From BP-464 sp963825415 (GTDB lineage: Bacteria; Actinomycetota; Thermoleophilia; Solirubrobacterales; Solirubrobacteraceae): DNA of 64,000 bases. The stretch covers positions 94,795-158,794 of the forward strand of contig CAWGTD010000002.1 of assembly GCA_963825415.1 (NCBI GenBank). Direction: 5' to 3'. Shown in pieces: positions 36,893 to 47,326 of this stretch. A program made the translations under genes and the position numbers. Each line of letters begins with the position of its first letter. The stretch's first letter is position 1. The notes beneath the pieces were generated by a model. That model did no database searches. It was not told the DNA's origin and was given only the letters and a program-made list of their open reading frames with translations.

Positions 36893-36924
36893 TTTATATG
36901 GCGTATTCAGGCGGGATCGGTCAA
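36893..36924 (-). promoter_or_regulatory. Weak promoter candidate for the secreted-protein gene
   Basis: On the minus strand TTGACC (36924-36919) and TATAAA (36898-36893) are good hexamers, but the spacer is 20 bases, longer than ideal. It overlaps the ppk stop codon. It is the most AT-rich spot nearby. Confidence 0.35.
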
Positions 36925-39092
36925 GTCTGCTGCGTCGCCGCCTCGGCCGCGCGGGCTGCGTGACCGAGCATCAGCTCGGCGTGCATCGAGCGTGGCTCGG
37001 GACCGGGGGTCCGGCGCGTCCAGACGCCGTCGCTGTCGAGCGTCCAGGAGTTGACGTCGTCGGCGAAGCAGCGCTCGAGCGTGTCGAGCAGATCGTCGCG
37101 CAGAATCGGGTCGTCGACCGGCGTGACCAACTCGACGCGGGTGTCGAGGTTGCGCGGCATCAGGTCCGACGAGCCGATGTAGACGGTCCACTCGTCGTCG
37201 CGCTGGAACGCGAAGACGCGGGAGTGCTCGAGCAGGCGGCCGACGATCGAGACCACCCGGATCTGGTCGGAGACGCCCTCCAACCCGGGCCGCAACCCGC
37301 AGATGCTGCGGATGTTGAGGTCGATCGGCACGCCGGCCTGTGAGGCGCGATACAGCGCGCGGATGCAGCGCTTGTCGACCAGCGCGTTCATCTTCATGCG
37401 GATGCGCGCGGGCCGGCCTTCGCGGTGCGCCTCGGCCGTGCGCTCGATCTCCTCGATGATCGCGTCGCGCAGGCCAAGCGGCGCGACCAGCACCTTGCGG
37501 TTGCGCTGCGGGCGCGCATAGCCGGTGAGGAAGTTGAACATGTCGGCGACGTCTGCGCCGATCTGCTCGTCGCAGGTGAACAGCCCGAAGTCGGTGTACA
37601 GCCGTGCGGTCTTCGGGTTGTAGTTGCCGGTCCCGATGTGCACGTAGTGGCGCACGCCGTCGCCCTCGCGCCGGATGACCAGCACGGCCTTGGCATGTGT
37701 CTTCAGCGACGGATGGCCGTAGACGACGTGGACGCCGGCCTCTTCCAGCGCCTTGGCCCAACCGATGTTCGCGCGCTCGTCGAAGCGGGCCTTGAGCTCC
37801 ACCAGGCAGACCGCCTGCTTGCCGCGCTCGGTCGCGCGGATCAACGCGGGGATCAGCGGCGTGTCGTCGGAGGTGCGGTACACCGTCTGCTTGATCGCGA
37901 GCACGTCGGGGTCGGCGACGGCCTCCTCGACGAAGCGCTCGACCGATGTGGCGAAGGAGTCGTACGGGTGGTGCACGAGGATGTCCGCCTCGCGCATCGC
38001 GGCCATGACGGTCGGGCGGTCGTCCTCGTCGTCCGGCCGCAGCCGCGGCTGGGTCACCGGCGTCCACGGCGGGTCGCGCAGCTCGCCGTAGCCGGGCAGG
38101 GCGACCAGCTGCATCAGATCGGTGAGGTCGATCGGCCCGTCGATGTCGTAGACCTGGCGCTCCTCGACCTCGAGGCCGCGCACGATCTCCTCGCGCAGCG
38201 ATGACGCCATGCCGCGGTTGATCTCCACGCGCACGACCTCGCCGAAGCGCCGGCGGCGCAGCTCGGCCTCGACCGCCTCGAGCAGATCGTCGGCCTCGTC
38301 GGAGACCTCGAAGTCGGCGTCGCGCGTGACCCGGAACATGCCGTGGTCGACGATCTCCATGCCCGGGAAGAGCGCGTCGAGGTTGGTGGCGATGACCTCC
38401 TCGAGCGTGACGAAGACGTGCTGGTCGCCGTTGGCCACCTCGACGAAGCGCGGAAGCAGCTCCTTGGGGACCTTCACCCGCGCGAACGTGGCATGCCCGG
38501 TGGTCGGGTCGCGCACGAGCACGGCGAGGCTCAGCGAGAGGTTGGAGATGTACGGGAACGGCCGGCCGAGGCCGACGGCCAGCGGCGTGAGCACCGGGAA
38601 GATCTGGCGCCGGAAGCGGTCGGCGACGAGGGCGCGCTGGGCTTCGGTGAGCTCCGAGCAGGAGACGATGCGGATGCCGTGCTCCGCGAGCCTCGGCCGG
38701 AGCTCGGACTCGACGCACCGGCTCAGCCGGTCGAGGTCGGCGATGACGCGCTCGCGGATCGCGTCGATCGTCTCGAGCGGGGTGCGCCCGTCCGCCAGCG
38801 GGTCGGCCAGGCCGGCGTCGACCTGATCGTGCAGCCCGGCGACGCGGATCATGAAGAACTCGTCGAGGTTCGACGCGAAGATCGCGCTGAACTTCACGCG
38901 TTCGAGCAGCGGCATCCCCTTTTCCACGGCGAGCTGCAGGACGCGCTCGTTGAAGTCCATCCACGACAGCTCGCGGTTGAAGTACAGCTCGGGCGAATCG
39001 AGGTCGGACGGCGGATCGGCGGCAGGCGGCGCGGCCGGGATCTCACGGATCGGTTCCTGGCTGCGCGCACTGGTCTGCTCAGTGGTGCTCAT
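36921..39092 (-). CDS. ppk1: Polyphosphate kinase 1
   Basis: PPK1 reversibly transfers the ATP gamma-phosphate to polyphosphate. The 723-aa protein has the PPK N-domain (ELYFNRELSWMDFNERVLQLA), SNLDEFFMIRVAGL, and the PLD-like catalytic core with KTHAK (H466, the expected phosphohistidine). HIGTGNYNPKTARLYTDFGL follows, and a second HxK-like region lies later. The first 30 residues are a low-complexity tail. ATG at 39092 overlaps the upstream CHAD gene. It is the last gene of a four-gene polyphosphate operon. Confidence 0.94.
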   Translation of the reverse strand: MSTTEQTSARSQEPIREIPAAPPAADPPSDLDSPELYFNRELSWMDFNERVLQLAVEKGMPLLERVKFSAIFASNLDEFFMIRVAGLHDQVDAGLADPLADGRTPLETIDAIRERVIADLDRLSRCVESELRPRLAEHGIRIVSCSELTEAQRALVADRFRRQIFPVLTPLAVGLGRPFPYISNLSLSLAVLVRDPTTGHATFARVKVPKELLPRFVEVANGDQHVFVTLEEVIATNLDALFPGMEIVDHGMFRVTRDADFEVSDEADDLLEAVEAELRRRRFGEVVRVEINRGMASSLREEIVRGLEVEERQVYDIDGPIDLTDLMQLVALPGYGELRDPPWTPVTQPRLRPDDEDDRPTVMAAMREADILVHHPYDSFATSVERFVEEAVADPDVLAIKQTVYRTSDDTPLIPALIRATERGKQAVCLVELKARFDERANIGWAKALEEAGVHVVYGHPSLKTHAKAVLVIRREGDGVRHYVHIGTGNYNPKTARLYTDFGLFTCDEQIGADVADMFNFLTGYARPQRNRKVLVAPLGLRDAIIEEIERTAEAHREGRPARIRMKMNALVDKRCIRALYRASQAGVPIDLNIRSICGLRPGLEGVSDQIRVVSIVGRLLEHSRVFAFQRDDEWTVYIGSSDLMPRNLDTRVELVTPVDDPILRDDLLDTLERCFADDVNSWTLDSDGVWTRRTPGPEPRSMHAELMLGHAARAAEAATQQT

Positions 39093-39703
39093 GACACGGC
39101 CTCTGACGGTAGAGCGCCGCCGTTGCCGAGATGTGAAGGCAATGTTTCCGGGGTCGGACGCTCGCCCAAGGCGTATTCGAGACGTGCGGCGAACCCGTTG
39201 CGCTCGAGCGAGCGCCACAGCTCCAGGAACCGCTCGAACAGCAGCGCGCGCCGGGCGCGCAGATGCGTCGCCAGCACCTCCAGCCCGCGCCAAGCATCCG
39301 CGGGCAACGCCGCCGCGGCGAGTGCGGGGTCGAGGTCGTCGGCGTCGCCGGCCGCGCCGCGCGCGTCCAGCGCCGCCAGCTCGCGCCGGCGCTCGATCAG
39401 CGCGAGCACGCGCGGCAGCGTGACGTCGCAGTCGTGGATCTCGCCAAGCAGGTCCTGGAGCTCGCGCGCTCGCTTCGCGCCGGTGGTTGCGTAGTCGCCG
39501 AAGCAGCTCTCCGCGGTCAGCTCGAGGATGTAGCGCAGCCGCTTGGAGGCGATGCGCATGTCGTGCAGCGCATCGACCTGCGCGGGGTCCAGAGCCTTCG
39601 GAGCGAACGACCGCAGCTCGGCCAGGCGCACGGCCACGATCCGCGCGGCGTTGTCGGCGAGCGGTCCGGCGGGATCGAGCCCCTTCACGCGCCGCGCCTT
39701 CAT
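39089..39703 (-). CDS. CHAD domain protein, second copy
   Basis: CHAD is a helical domain known to bind inorganic polyphosphate through basic patches. The 204-aa protein has the basic helix LHDMRIASKRLRYIL (residues 46-60), then LQDLLGEIHDCDVTLPRVLAL. Full CHAD domains carry two such helical halves; this protein is about one half plus a tail. Its start overlaps the stop of the first copy, and its stop overlaps ppk. Confidence 0.85.
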   Translation of the reverse strand: MKARRVKGLDPAGPLADNAARIVAVRLAELRSFAPKALDPAQVDALHDMRIASKRLRYILELTAESCFGDYATTGAKRARELQDLLGEIHDCDVTLPRVLALIERRRELAALDARGAAGDADDLDPALAAAALPADAWRGLEVLATHLRARRALLFERFLELWRSLERNGFAARLEYALGERPTPETLPSHLGNGGALPSEAVS

Positions 39704-40176
39704 CGCCCCGCCGCCTCGGCCGCGAGCGCCACCAGCCGCGCCCGCAGCTCGCTGCTCTCCGCCTCCGCGAGTGCCGCGGCCAGGCGCTCGTTGCCCTCGG
39801 CCTGCTCGGCGCGCAGCTCGTCGTCGAGCACCTCGAGCCCGGGCCGCTCGGCGTCCCCGACCGCCGCCTGGAAGTCCTCGAGCGCCGCGAGCTGGACGTC
39901 GGGGTCGCGCCGGGCACCGAGCGCGTCGGCGAGCCGCTTGACGTCGCGCAGCACCGGCCGGTAGCGCTTCGCGGCGAAGCATGGCTCGAAGATCTCCAGC
40001 GCCGCACGCAACCGCCTGGTCGCGACCCGCATGGCGTGGACGCGCTCGATGTCCGACGTGTCCAGGACGCCTTCGGTGTGCTCGAAGAGCTCGCGGGCGC
40101 GCACGTCGATCGTCCGTGCCGCGGCTTCGCTGTACGGCATGTCGGGGTGCAGCTCGACGAGGGCTGCCTTGGCCAT
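39700..40176 (-). CDS. CHAD domain protein, first copy
   Basis: A 158-aa CHAD-like protein with the basic helix VHAMRVATRRLRAAL at residues 46-60, exactly the position of the matching helix in its neighbour. It continues LADALGARRDPDVQLAAL. The parallel layout suggests tandem duplication, and the pair could assemble into one complete polyphosphate-binding CHAD fold. The start overlaps the ppx stop by 1 base (TGATG). Confidence 0.83.
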   Translation of the reverse strand: MAKAALVELHPDMPYSEAAARTIDVRARELFEHTEGVLDTSDIERVHAMRVATRRLRAALEIFEPCFAAKRYRPVLRDVKRLADALGARRDPDVQLAALEDFQAAVGDAERPGLEVLDDELRAEQAEGNERLAAALAEAESSELRARLVALAAEAAGR

Positions 40177-41049
40177 CAACCTTCGTAGTCTCCCATGCGT
40201 TCGAGGATCACTCCCTCGCGCAAGCCGCCGCCCGCGATCTGCAACGGAGCCTCGAACAGCGTGCTGGCGGCGTCGAGCAGGAGCATCCCTGCGGGCAGCA
40301 CGCGGACGCGCTCGGGGTGCAGCTCGAAGCGGCGCGCGACCTCGTCGGCCGGCGCCTCCGACAGCACGCGGATGCCGCGCCCAAGGGTCTCGTGGTCGAG
40401 CACCGCGCCGATCAGCCGCCGCAGCGACGTGGCGCTGCCACCGACCGCGTACGCCGCTGTCGGCCGTGGGGGCTCCAGACCCTCGAAGACGCCCGCGACG
40501 TGCCGGCGCACGCTCTCGAGCTCGGCCGCGGACGGCGGGTCGCTGTGCAGGTAGCTGTCGGCGAGGAAGCCCGACCCCACGCGAAACGACGTCGACCACT
40601 CCACCCCGCCGTCGACCGTTCCGCAGACCAGCTCACTCGACCCTCCGCCGACGTCGACGACGGCGACCGTGCCCTCGGGAGCGTGCCGGAGCATCCGCGT
40701 CGCGCCCGCGAACGCCAGCCGCGCCTCGTCGTCGCCCGAGAGCACGGCGACGTCGAGCCCGCTGGCCTCGCGGATCGCCGTCGCAGAGCTCCTCGCGGTT
40801 GGCCGCGCCGCGGATCGCCGCCGTCGCCACAGCGCGGATGTCGTCGACTCCGCACTCGCGCGCGAGGCGGACCTGGCTGGCGACCGTCTCGGCCACGAAG
40901 CGAACCTTCGAGTCCGGGATCGGGCCCTCGAAACCGCGAAGCCGCGTGAAGGTCCGCTGGCTGAGCACCTCGCGCAGGGCTCCGTCCTTGCGCTCGGCTA
41001 CCAGCAGGCGCGTGGTGTTCGACCCGATGTCGATGCAGGCGCACCTCAC
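40176..41049 (-). pseudogene. ppx: Ppx/GppA-type exopolyphosphatase with a +1 frameshift
   Basis: The GTG start at 41049 opens ACIDIGSNTTRLLVAE, the ASKHA ATPase motif, and the frame continues to GAANREEL. Near 40785-40788 one extra base shifts it; the next frame resumes at ATAIREASGLDVAVLSGDDEARLAF. It then gives VDVGGGSSELVCG and VGGSATSLRR to a normal end. Restored length is about 290 aa, the short Ppx/GppA form. It heads the CHAD-CHAD-ppk operon and would degrade polyphosphate or pppGpp. Confidence 0.85.
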
Positions 41050-41070
41050 GGCAGTTGCGACAATACGGGG

Positions 41071-41935
<865 letters not shown>

Positions 41936-41943
<8 letters not shown>

Positions 41944-42691
41944 CGCGGCCGTCCTCGCCTGGCATCAGTACCGCCTGGAGCGCCGGATGTTCTGGCGCAA
42001 CCCGACGGCGGCCTTCTTCAACTTCTTCTTGCCGCTGCTGTTCCTGGGGCTCTTCGGCGCGATCTTCTCCGGCGACCAGGAGAACCTCGACGTCATCGTG
42101 CCGGGCATCGCCGGGATGAGCGTCATGTCCACGACCTTCAGCGCCCTGGCGATGAACATCACCTTCCTGCGTGAGCAGGGCGTGCTCAAGCGCGTTCGCG
42201 GGACGCCGCTGCCCTCGGGCTCCTATCTGGCCGCGGTCGCGGCCAACGCGGTCACCAACGCGGTCGTGCAGGTGGCGATCGTGGTGGTCGCGGGCCGCGT
42301 GTTCTTCGGCGTCGGGTGGCCCCACGACTGGGTCGAGCTCGTCGTCTTCGTCTGCGCGGGCGTGGCCTGCCTGGCCGCGCTCGGCGTCGCCTGGTCGCAC
42401 GTGATCCCGAACTTCGACGCCGCCCCCGCGTACGTGAACATCGTCTTCCTGCCGGTGATCTTCATCTCCGGCGTCTTCTTCGACGAGACCAACGCGCCGC
42501 AGTTCCTGCACGACATCGCACAGGCGCTGCCGCTGACCCACATCATCGACGGCCTGTCGGGGGCGATGGTCACCGGCGCCGGGCTGAGCGACAACCTCTC
42601 GGCGCTGGGCGTGATCGGCCTGTGGGCCGTCTTCGGCATCGCGCTCGCGATCCGCGGCTTCTCGTGGGAGTCGCGGCGCTCCAACGGCTAG
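41936..42691 (+). CDS. ABC-2 type transporter permease
   Basis: A 251-aa permease with six hydrophobic segments. It carries the ABC-2 motif around MNITFLREQGVLKRVRGTPLP and a conserved NIVFLPVIFISGVFF. It forms an exporter with the upstream ATPase. Its TAG stop shares CTAG with the stop of the convergent acetyltransferase gene. Confidence 0.88.
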
Positions 42692-43272
42692 GGCGCCGGG
42701 GCGAACGCGGGCGGAAGCTCGCCGCGGACCTCGACGGGCGTCGCCGCCGTCCAGTCCTCCGCGAGCAGCCCGAAGACGATGACGTCGTGGTAGCCGTCGG
42801 GATGGCGGTGCCAGGCGCGCAGCACGCCTTCGCGGCGAAACCCGAGGCGCTCGAGTGCGCGCTGGGAGCGCTCGTGGCGGACGTTGGTGTAGGCGCCCAC
42901 ACGGTTCAGGCCGAGCACCCGGAAGGCCAGGTGCAGCAGGATCGCCTTGCTCTCGGCGTTGACGCCGGTTCCCCAGTGCGGGCGGCCCAGCCACGTGCCG
43001 ACGACGGCGCGACCGTCGCGGCGCGAGAACTCCGACAGCGTCGTCACACCGAGCACCTCCGCGTCACGGTGGATGACGAGCTCGAGCTGCTCGCCGGCGT
43101 CGCGGCGGCCGGCCGTCTCGGCGATCCAGCGCCGCGGCTCGTCCTCGGAGGTGTACGGCCCCCACGAGAACCAGCGAGTGACCTCGGGATCGGTCGCGAG
43201 GGCGAACAATCCGGCGGCATCGGCCGGCTCGGGAATCCGTAGGGTGAGCGTCGGCCCCGCGACCTCCAGCAC
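42688..43272 (-). CDS. RimJ/RimL-type GNAT acetyltransferase
   Basis: A 194-aa protein of the RimJ/RimL/Acetyltransf_3 group. LTLRIPEPADAAGLFALATDPEV is the typical start, and WLGRPHWGTGVNAESKAILL spans the acetyl-CoA loop. RVGAYTNVRHERSQRALERL then GFRREG is the classic C-terminal motif. The GTG start at 43272 leaves 6 bases to the divergent phosphoesterase. Confidence 0.88.
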   Translation of the reverse strand: MLEVAGPTLTLRIPEPADAAGLFALATDPEVTRWFSWGPYTSEDEPRRWIAETAGRRDAGEQLELVIHRDAEVLGVTTLSEFSRRDGRAVVGTWLGRPHWGTGVNAESKAILLHLAFRVLGLNRVGAYTNVRHERSQRALERLGFRREGVLRAWHRHPDGYHDVIVFGLLAEDWTAATPVEVRGELPPAFAPAP

Positions 43273-43278
43273 GCGTCG

Positions 43279-43974
43279 ATGCTAGCTCTGCTCTACGACA
43301 TCCACGGCAACCTGCCGGCACTCGAGGCCGTGCTTGCCGACGCGGAGGACGCCGGCGCGGATCATTGGGTGCTCGGAGGCGACTACACGCTGTTCGGCGG
43401 CTGGCCGGCGGAGACCCTCGCGCGGCTCAACGAGCTCGACGACGCCCGCTCGGTCATCTGGATCCGCGGCAACGGCGAGCGCTGGACGGCCAACCCGGGC
43501 GAAGCGCCCGAGAACGACATCGTCCCGAACGCGATCGTGGCGTGCTTCGAGGCCCTCGGCCAGCAGACCGTCGAGCAGCTCGACAACCTGCCCGAGCAGG
43601 CCACGCTGCCGGAGGGGCTGGTGTGCCACGCCTCGCCGCGCTCGGACGTCGAGTCCTGGATGCCGGAGCCGGGCCCCGACGACGAGGCGCTGCTCGCCGG
43701 CGCCGAGGCGAAGCGCATCTTCTTCGGCCACACCCATCTGCCCTTCGCGCGCGTCGGCGCCGGCGGAGTCGAGCTCGTCAACCCCGGCAGCGTGGGCATG
43801 CCCTTCGACGGCGACCCCCGCGCGGCCTACGCGATCGTCGACGACGACGGCCGCGTCGAGCACCGCCGCGTCGCCTACGACCACGCCACCAGCGCGGCCC
43901 GCGTCCGCGAACGCTTCGGCGCGGCGCCGTGGACCGAAGTCGTCAGCCGCCGGATCGCAGACGCGCGGTTCTAG
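43279..43974 (+). CDS. Calcineurin-like metallophosphoesterase (YfcE/MJ0936-like)
   Basis: A 231-aa protein with the dimetal motifs DIHGN (residues 7-11), GGDYTLFGG, RGNGER in place of the common GNHD, and GHTHLPF near the end, followed by NPGSVGMP. The family hydrolyses phosphodiesters; the physiological substrate is usually unknown. Stop codons with the convergent gene overlap in CTAG. Confidence 0.85.
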   Translation: MLALLYDIHGNLPALEAVLADAEDAGADHWVLGGDYTLFGGWPAETLARLNELDDARSVIWIRGNGERWTANPGEAPENDIVPNAIVACFEALGQQTVEQLDNLPEQATLPEGLVCHASPRSDVESWMPEPGPDDEALLAGAEAKRIFFGHTHLPFARVGAGGVELVNPGSVGMPFDGDPRAAYAIVDDDGRVEHRRVAYDHATSAARVRERFGAAPWTEVVSRRIADARF

Positions 43975-45824
43975 CCGCGCCGGCGCGGCGCGCGCACCGT
44001 GATGGTGCGGTGCAGGGTGGTGCTGCGGGCTCCGCGGAGTGTCAGGGCGAGGGTCATGCGCAGCTGTCGCTTGCGGCGCAGGAGCGTCCGGCCGGCACGG
44101 TTGAGCATGAAGCGCACCGCGGCGCTCTTCCCCGCGCGAATGCGGATGGCGATGCGCCCGACGACGGTCCGCTTCGCCGCTCCCGCAGCGGCGCCCGCGA
44201 CGGTCGCCGAGCCCGACGCGGTGCAACCGGCCCGAGCGGCGGGCAGTCTGCGACGACGCCGGTATTGATCGTCTTGCCGTCGAGGAGCTTCGGCTTGCCT
44301 AGTACCGCGAACAACGGCTTTGCCGTGCGGTCGGGCACCAGCGAAGACATGCCGGACCCCAGCGGCGTCACAGAAGCTGCGCTCTCCGCCCCCGGCTCGT
44401 TCGCCGCAGTCTCGACCGGCGTGTCGGGCTCCGACGAACCGCCGCCGCACGACCCGCCGCCGCCACCGCCACCGCACGCGGGCAGTGCCCAAGGCGGTCG
44501 GTCCGTAGGCGGCCAACAGGAACCCGCCGGGCGCGGATGCGTCGGACCACGTGGCAAGAGCCTTCGACGCGCCATCGGAGACGAGCGTCCCGGTCTGATC
44601 GATGGATTCCGAGCAGCCCAGCACCGTCCGGGGGCCCCACGATCCGCCGGCCGACCGTGTGTAGCTGACGACCTCGACGGCGTCCTGGACGAACGCCAAC
44701 AGCGTCCCGTCGCTCAGCGCGGCAAGCGAGTAGCCGATGAAGCGGGGCCCGCCCGTCTCGGTCAGTGCCCCGATGACAGTGTCCGCCGACGTCGGCGCAG
44801 CGGGGTCTGCCGCATGGGTCGCGTCACGAAGCGTGGACGCCGACTCGTTGCTGATCCGCTCGTAGACGAGGTGCGCCACCCCCTGGCGGTCAAAGCTCAC
44901 CTCGAGCGGGCCAAATGAGTCGCCCTCGGCCCCGAACGGCTCGACTGGGGTGTAGGTCGCCGTGCGGCTCAGATCAGCGGAACCGAACGCGGCGCCAGCG
45001 GGCGCATAGGCAACGCCGATCGTCTGGACATGATCCGCCCCGCTGGTCTGCTCGCGCAACCAGGCCACGAACGCGTTGCCGTTCGCGTCGATGGCCAGCG
45101 AATCCCCGCTGAGGCTGCCCGTGGTGTCTAGCGTGGCCGCCGACGTCCATGTACCTGTCGCGCCGGAGCGCCTATATGCGACGACTCCGCCTGCGACCTT
45201 CGGGGTGTACGTGATGATCGCGTCGCCCGCATCGTTTCCCGCGATGGCCATCCCGCTCACCTTGGGCTCGGGAACATTCAGTTGGGTGGGCGTCGGGAAG
45301 TTCCCGCTCCCCGGAGGGCGAACCGACACGTAGGTCTTACCTCCTTCGACGAACACCAGGTAGACCTGTCCGCTGGGCGAGGTCCCCAGCGCGAAGGTCG
45401 TGGGATCCGCCGCGGGGTTCGTCAGCAGAGCCCAGCTGCCACCGGAGGGGCGATAAGCGGCGCGGAGCGGACGCGGTGTCACTCCCAGCGGAGGACTCCA
45501 GAGCGTCAAGAACCCGCCGTTCGTGTCGGCGAAGAGTCCCGCCGGAAAGGGGCCGACCGAACCTGCGGGTCCAGAATCGAGCGTCGTTGCCGTGAACGTC
45601 CCACCGGCAGGCCGGACATTTGCCTCCAGTGCCGATGCTGAATCGGTGTGCTTCTCACCGACGATCGCGAGCGTGCCGCCGGCGGTCAGCGCGATCCGTC
45701 CGCCCGGGACCTCGACGCGCTCACCTGGCAGGACCCAGCCCGGCGCGGCGCCCGCGGCGGACTGCGACGCGAACGTGAACGCCATCGTGAGCAGCGCGAG
45801 ACGAAGGCCGGACCGGAGGGGCAC
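43971..45824 (-). CDS. Secreted beta-propeller-like protein with two compensating frameshifts
   Basis: The 617-codon frame starts MPLRSGLRLALLTMAFTFAS with a signal peptide and continues as a repetitive, tryptophan and glycine-rich exported domain (SIADANGNAFVAW-like blades). Between about 44490 and 44235 this frame turns into arginine-rich nonsense. Another frame there gives a convincing glycine linker and a cell-wall-type domain (LFAVLGKPKLLDGKTINTG, VVADCPP). The original frame then resumes (CTASGSATVAG). So a +1 and a later -1 indel bracket the true segment. The mature protein is probably surface-exposed; its function is unknown. Confidence 0.65.
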   Translation of the reverse strand: MPLRSGLRLALLTMAFTFASQSAAGAAPGWVLPGERVEVPGGRIALTAGGTLAIVGEKHTDSASALEANVRPAGGTFTATTLDSGPAGSVGPFPAGLFADTNGGFLTLWSPPLGVTPRPLRAAYRPSGGSWALLTNPAADPTTFALGTSPSGQVYLVFVEGGKTYVSVRPPGSGNFPTPTQLNVPEPKVSGMAIAGNDAGDAIITYTPKVAGGVVAYRRSGATGTWTSAATLDTTGSLSGDSLAIDANGNAFVAWLREQTSGADHVQTIGVAYAPAGAAFGSADLSRTATYTPVEPFGAEGDSFGPLEVSFDRQGVAHLVYERISNESASTLRDATHAADPAAPTSADTVIGALTETGGPRFIGYSLAALSDGTLLAFVQDAVEVVSYTRSAGGSWGPRTVLGCSESIDQTGTLVSDGASKALATWSDASAPGGFLLAAYGPTALGTARVRWRWRRRVVRRRFVGARHAGRDCGERAGGGERSFCDAAGVRHVFAGARPHGKAVVRGTRQAEAPRRQDDQYRRRRRLPAARAGCTASGSATVAGAAAGAAKRTVVGRIAIRIRAGKSAAVRFMLNRAGRTLLRRKRQLRMTLALTLRGARSTTLHRTITVRAPRRRG

Positions 45825-45893
45825 GACGCGAAGCTATCGATGCTCCGCAATCCCGACCATCGGACATTCGTCCGACGTCCACTCCGGCTGGCC

Positions 45894-46217
45894 CTAGCGA
45901 ACCTTCTCCGGTGAATCCCGCCACTCAGGATCGCCCGTCACTTCGGCTTGCGTGCCACGTCTCCGGCAACGTGACATGCGAGCCCGAAGCCCTGCCCCCG
46001 CCAGCACCAAGGGGACCTCCCCGACGCCGAAGACAGCGACGACGATCCAGATGCCGGCCAGACCGCTGTCGTCGCGGGATTGGGAGAACGCCATCAGACC
46101 CACCAGCCCGAGCCAGATCACGCAAGCCGCGAACCGGTGACCAACCGCGATGCCGATACCGACCGGCAGCACCACGAAGACACCGACGAGCGTTGCGATG
46201 AGAACGATCGTGTCCAT
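45894..46217 (-). CDS. Small membrane protein
   Basis: A 107-aa protein with three hydrophobic segments (IVLIATLVGVFVVLPVGIGI, AACVIWLGLVGLMAF, GIWIVVAVFGVGEVPLVLAG) and a basic polar tail. It starts 6 bases after the stop of the preceding membrane-protein gene, without a clear RBS, so coupling is likely. Not recognised. Confidence 0.6.
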   Translation of the reverse strand: MDTIVLIATLVGVFVVLPVGIGIAVGHRFAACVIWLGLVGLMAFSQSRDDSGLAGIWIVVAVFGVGEVPLVLAGAGLRARMSRCRRRGTQAEVTGDPEWRDSPEKVR

Positions 46218-46223
46218 CGGCGA

Positions 46224-46598
46224 TCAGTGTGTATCGGAGCGCGAGCCGTGCCGCCGTGTCAGCCGGCCAGATACGTGGTCCACTAGTCCTCTTGCGGACA
46301 CGCCGACCGCGAGGAGTCCGGCAAGGATCAAGGCAACCACGAAGGTCGCGACACCCCACTCTGCTGCGGTCATTCCGTCAGAGTCAGGCGACGCGCCTGA
46401 CAGCAGGATCAGCAGCGCCACGACGCCTCCGAAGATGAGCGTCGCGATGACGACCCACCGACGGCCGATCAGTCCGCCCGCCACCACCGTCGCGGCGACC
46501 GCTACCCACGTCGCGGAGTCGCTGTCCTCCCATGTGGTCAGCGCCGCGAGCGCAGCGATCCACGCTGCGATCACGATGGCTCGGCCGGCGACGGTCAC
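46224..46598 (-). CDS. Small membrane protein
   Basis: A 124-aa protein with four hydrophobic segments, including AIVIAAWIAALAALTTW and WGVATFVVALILAGLLAVGV, and a short basic end. GTG start at 46598. It is part of a run of four small minus-strand genes (47476-45894). Not recognised. Confidence 0.6.
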   Translation of the reverse strand: MTVAGRAIVIAAWIAALAALTTWEDSDSATWVAVAATVVAGGLIGRRWVVIATLIFGGVVALLILLSGASPDSDGMTAAEWGVATFVVALILAGLLAVGVSARGLVDHVSGRLTRRHGSRSDTH

Positions 46599-46713
46599 GA
46601 TCTCTTACTACCCCGGCGCGTCCCAGTAGGTACGAACGCCAAGTTCGCTTGCCGCACGGCCAACCTCGCATCGAGACTTGGCGGCTATCGCCGAGTCGAG
46701 CGGAGCAAGAGGA

Positions 46714-47319
46714 CTACACCGCGCCTCGCTCGCGTAAGCGGGCGAATACGTCTGCGGGAGCAACGAAGCGCAGTTGCTCGATGATGTCCGCCTCGTGGAA
46801 CGAGGCGTCCAGCACGAAGGTGACGAAGTCGTCTGTGACCACGAAGGGCATCCGAGCTGCGGGGAGCTCTCGGGCCACACGGCTAAGCACCCAGCGCACA
46901 GGTTCGAGGACAACGCCCTCTAGAGCCTCGAGCACGACCTCCTGAGCCGCGGCGAACTCGGGATCCTGCGAGGAGAGGTTCGCGAGCTGAACGTCTTCCG
47001 TCGCATACGCGCTCGGGTTCCAGACGCTCACCCAGCCGAACTCTCCAGGGTCTCCGCGCAAGATCCGTGCGCGATCGCTTTCAAGGCCGATCTGGAGCCC
47101 CGGGACTTCGAGATCCTCGCCCTGTGTGTAGGTAATGCACACAGCAAAGACAGGCTCAACGGGCTGGATGCCGGCCACGGCGTCGAGCACCTCACGGACG
47201 TCTCGCTCGACGATCATCGTGAGCGCCTCAGATTGCGCCGCCGAGAGCCGGACGTCGTCAAGCCGCGGTGTCACGTACCCAGCCGAACCATATGAAAATG
47301 CCGGTCCCCCGTGCTGCAT
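46714..47319 (-). CDS. Hypothetical protein
   Basis: A 201-aa acidic, mixed alpha/beta protein with no signal peptide or membrane segment. It includes VREVLDAVAGIQPVEPVFAV and EGVVLEPVRWVLSRVARELP. It begins 7 bases after the stop of a tiny membrane-protein gene. The protein looks genuinely coding (acidic, varied composition), but I recognise no family. Confidence 0.6.
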   Translation of the reverse strand: MQHGGPAFSYGSAGYVTPRLDDVRLSAAQSEALTMIVERDVREVLDAVAGIQPVEPVFAVCITYTQGEDLEVPGLQIGLESDRARILRGDPGEFGWVSVWNPSAYATEDVQLANLSSQDPEFAAAQEVVLEALEGVVLEPVRWVLSRVARELPAARMPFVVTDDFVTFVLDASFHEADIIEQLRFVAPADVFARLRERGAV

Positions 47320-47326
47320 GTAGCGG

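Noticed and set aside
39089..40176. One CHAD gene split by a frameshift
   Set aside because: Each part has its own Met start and a parallel N-terminus with the basic helix at the same residue numbers, which indicates duplication, not a break.
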